DNA from: Streptomyces sp. NBC_01217
Lineage (GTDB): Bacteria; Actinomycetota; Actinomycetes; Streptomycetales; Streptomycetaceae
Length of the DNA: 64,000 bases
NCBI RefSeq assembly: GCF_035994185.1
Contig: NZ_CP108538.1
Location: 3,038,001-3,102,000, forward strand
Direction: 5' to 3'
The translations under genes and the position numbers were made by a program. Positions 62,100-64,000 of this stretch are shown here, one piece after another. Positions within the stretch are counted from its first letter, which is position 1. Each line of letters opens with the position of its first letter. The notes under the pieces are model-generated. The model did not search any database. It was not told the origin of the DNA and saw only the letters and a program-made list of their open reading frames with translations.

Positions 62100-64000
62100 T
62101 CAGGGGCGGTCCTCGCGGGGGCGGAGGACCTCCATCAGCCGGTGCAGGCGGGGTGCGGCGGCCAGTTCCTCCAGGGTGACCGGGTGGCCTTCCGCGTCGG
62201 CGACGGGCAGTCGCCAGTTGGGGTACTGGTCCCAGGTGCCGGGGAGGTTCTGCGGGCGGCGGTCGCCCAGGGCGTCGGGCAGCCAGACTCCGACCATGCG
62301 GGCGGGGGTGCGCAGCAGGAAGCGGTGCACGGAGCGGACGGCGCCCTCCTCGTCGCCCTCGCCCTCGGGCAGCAGGCCGAGCCGGGCGAGATACGCCAGC
62401 CACTCGGCGGTGTCGGCGGCGTCCGCGGCCTGCTCCTCCGCGAGGCCGCGGGTGAGCAGGCCGAGGCGGTGGCGCAGCGTCACATGGTCGCCGGTCAGCC
62501 GGGCGGCGGTGGACGGCAGATCGTGTGTGGTGACGGTGGCCAGGCAGCCCTCGCGCCACTGCTCGGGGGCCAGGGGGCGGCCGGTGCCCGCCCAGTCCCG
62601 TTCGAACCAGAGCACGGACGTACCGAGCACGCCGCGCCGGGCCAGTGCCTCGCGTACGCCGGGTTCGACGGTGCCGAGGTCCTCCCCCATGACGACCGCG
62701 CCGGCCCGGTGCGCCTCCAGGACGAGGACGGCGAGCATCGCCTCGGCGTCGTGGCCGACATAGGTCCCCTCGGTGGGCGGGCGCCCCTCGGGCACCCACC
62801 AGAGCCGGAACAGGCCCATGACGTGGTCGATGCGCAGGGCGCCCGCGTGGGCGAGGAGTCCGCGCAGCAGTCCTCGGTAGGGGGCGTAGCCGGACGCGGC
62901 GAGGACGTCGGGACGCCAGGGCGGCAGGCCCCAGTCCTGGCCGCGGGCGTTGAAGGCGTCCGGCGGCGCGCCGACGGACATGCCGTGCGCGAAGGCGTCC
63001 TGCTGGGCCCAGGCGTCGGCGCCGCCGGGGTGCACGCCGACGGCGAGGTCGTGGACGACGCCGACGCCCATGCCCGCGTCCAGCGCGGCACGCTGGGCGG
63101 CGGCGAGCTGGCTGTCGGTCAGCCAGGCGAGCCGGCAGTGGAAGTCGACCCGGTCCAGCAGTTCGCGGCGGGCGCGGGCGGTCTCCTTGGAGCGGGGGTC
63201 GCGGAGCGCGGCCGGCCAGGTGTGCCAGTCGGAGCCGTGCACCTCGGCGAGGGCGCACCACAGGGCGTGGTCCTCCAGGGCCTGTCCCTGCTCGGCCAGG
63301 AAGTCGCAGTAGGCGGCGCGGCGGCCGGGGGTGAGGGGCACCTCCGTCACGAGTTCGAGGGCCTGGCGCTTGAGTTCCCAGACGGCGTCCCGGTCGATCA
63401 GGGCGCCCTTGTTCAGGACGGTGTCGCTGAGCGTCGCCGCGTCCTGCCGCAGGTCGTCGAGGGCGGCCCGGTCCGGCACGTGCCCGTACTCGGGGACGGA
63501 CTCGATGTGCAGATGGACGGGGTCGGGGAAGCGCCGGGACGAAGGGCGGTACGGGGATGGGTCGGTGGGGCTGCCGAGCACGGCGGCATGGAGCGGGTTG
63601 ACCTGGACGAACCCGGCGCCGAGGGTCCGTCCGGACCAGGCGGCGAGGTCGGCGAGGTCCCCGAGGTCGCCCATGCCCCAGGAGCGGGCGGAGAGCAGGG
63701 AGTAGAGCTGGACGAGGAAGCCGTGGCTGCGGGCGGGCGGCTGCGGCACCCGGGGCGGGGCGACGACGAGCGTGCAGACCGCGCCCGGGCCGCCCGGCGC
63801 GCGTACGGTCAGCCGGTGCACCCCGAGCGGCGGCTCGGCCCACCATGCGGGGACCGGTGGCACGCCTTTCCCGGCGCCCGTGCCGGTACCCGCGTCTGCT
63901 CCGGCTTCGGTGCCCGCGCCCCGTCCCGCAACGGCCGGATCGGGACGGTCGGCCGCAACGCGCATCCGCGGGCGCGAGCCGGCGTCCTCCAGCGCGATGT
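62100..64000 (-). CDS. malQ: 4-alpha-glucanotransferase (amylomaltase), 5' end beyond window
   Basis: GH77 enzyme that transfers alpha-1,4-glucan segments between maltodextrins. At least 633 residues are present; the frame is open through the right edge and lacks the N-terminal domain start, so the gene is incomplete here. Visible motifs are SWGMGDLGDL, FVQVNPLHA, the nucleophile region LRIDHVMGLFRLWWVPEG, the acid GEDLGTVEP and TTHDLPSTAARL. A Gly/Ala/Thr-rich stretch (AGADAGTGTGAGKG) near the left of the visible part separates it from an additional N-terminal domain, as in actinobacterial MalQ. Confidence 0.92.
   Translation of the reverse strand, partial: IALEDAGSRPRMRVAADRPDPAVAGRGAGTEAGADAGTGTGAGKGVPPVPAWWAEPPLGVHRLTVRAPGGPGAVCTLVVAPPRVPQPPARSHGFLVQLYSLLSARSWGMGDLGDLADLAAWSGRTLGAGFVQVNPLHAAVLGSPTDPSPYRPSSRRFPDPVHLHIESVPEYGHVPDRAALDDLRQDAATLSDTVLNKGALIDRDAVWELKRQALELVTEVPLTPGRRAAYCDFLAEQGQALEDHALWCALAEVHGSDWHTWPAALRDPRSKETARARRELLDRVDFHCRLAWLTDSQLAAAQRAALDAGMGVGVVHDLAVGVHPGGADAWAQQDAFAHGMSVGAPPDAFNARGQDWGLPPWRPDVLAASGYAPYRGLLRGLLAHAGALRIDHVMGLFRLWWVPEGRPPTEGTYVGHDAEAMLAVLVLEAHRAGAVVMGEDLGTVEPGVREALARRGVLGTSVLWFERDWAGTGRPLAPEQWREGCLATVTTHDLPSTAARLTGDHVTLRHRLGLLTRGLAEEQAADAADTAEWLAYLARLGLLPEGEGDEEGAVRSVHRFLLRTPARMVGVWLPDALGDRRPQNLPGTWDQYPNWRLPVADAEGHPVTLEELAAAPRLHRLMEVLRPREDRP

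Overview
The window is high-GC DNA with the codon bias, SD-led GTG/ATG starts and GC-rich intergenic hairpins of a Streptomyces chromosome. The conserved backbone (rne, the mre/rodA cluster, ndk, folC, valS, clpX, clpP2, clpP1, tig, rpiB, sodF, a PPC-type subtilase, pepN, malQ) matches my recollection of the S. coelicolor core region around SCO2599-SCO2649. This assignment rests on gene content and order, not on a search.

Left part (1-30 kb), almost all on the minus strand. A DegT/StrS-type aminotransferase overlaps a truncated Gfo/Idh/MocA oxidoreductase just downstream of rne. Then come RNase E, a DUF2344 protein, a repeat-built membrane protein, its TIGR03960 radical-SAM partner and a CYTH-CHAD protein. 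The cell-shape cluster follows (mreB, mreC, mreD, a class B PBP, rodA), then ndk, a DUF4233 protein, folC and valS. A Pro/Gly-rich membrane protein points the other way. The proteostasis block clpX / clpP2-clpP1 / tig ends at divergent tRNA-Pro and tRNA-Gly genes.

Middle part (30-49 kb), mixed strands, mostly short units. It holds an integral-membrane acyltransferase, an HD hydrolase, a Kef-type antiporter with no good canonical start, a SpoIIE-type phosphatase, an Eis-like acetyltransferase, a Nei-type glycosylase and RpiB. Two paralogous amino-acid permeases flank a biotin transporter (BioY) preceded by a 20-bp palindrome. Next is an iron SOD with a textbook Nur (nickel regulator) box, then a detoxification-like group: CatB-type acetyltransferase, MOSC protein, ArsR-like regulator divergent from an MFS exporter across a palindrome, GNAT, DUF4240 protein and a mycothiol-reductase-like thioredoxin-fold protein.

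Right part (49-64 kb). Two aminopeptidase N paralogues lie 7 kb apart around an AbiEi/DUF559-like protein, a secreted subtilisin-like protease, aspartate-semialdehyde dehydrogenase and a MazEF-type toxin-antitoxin pair. A small membrane protein and a 5'-truncated malQ close the window. No IS element, phage gene, CRISPR array or biosynthetic megasynthase was seen.

The most interesting signals are regulatory or decoding-related: probable non-AUG starts (CUG for the DUF2344 gene, AUC for the antiporter), a hairpin that masks a Shine-Dalgarno sequence, a 16-bp hairpin ending a few bases before a start codon, several palindromic operators, and eight copies of a basic motif on both sides of the RNase E catalytic core.
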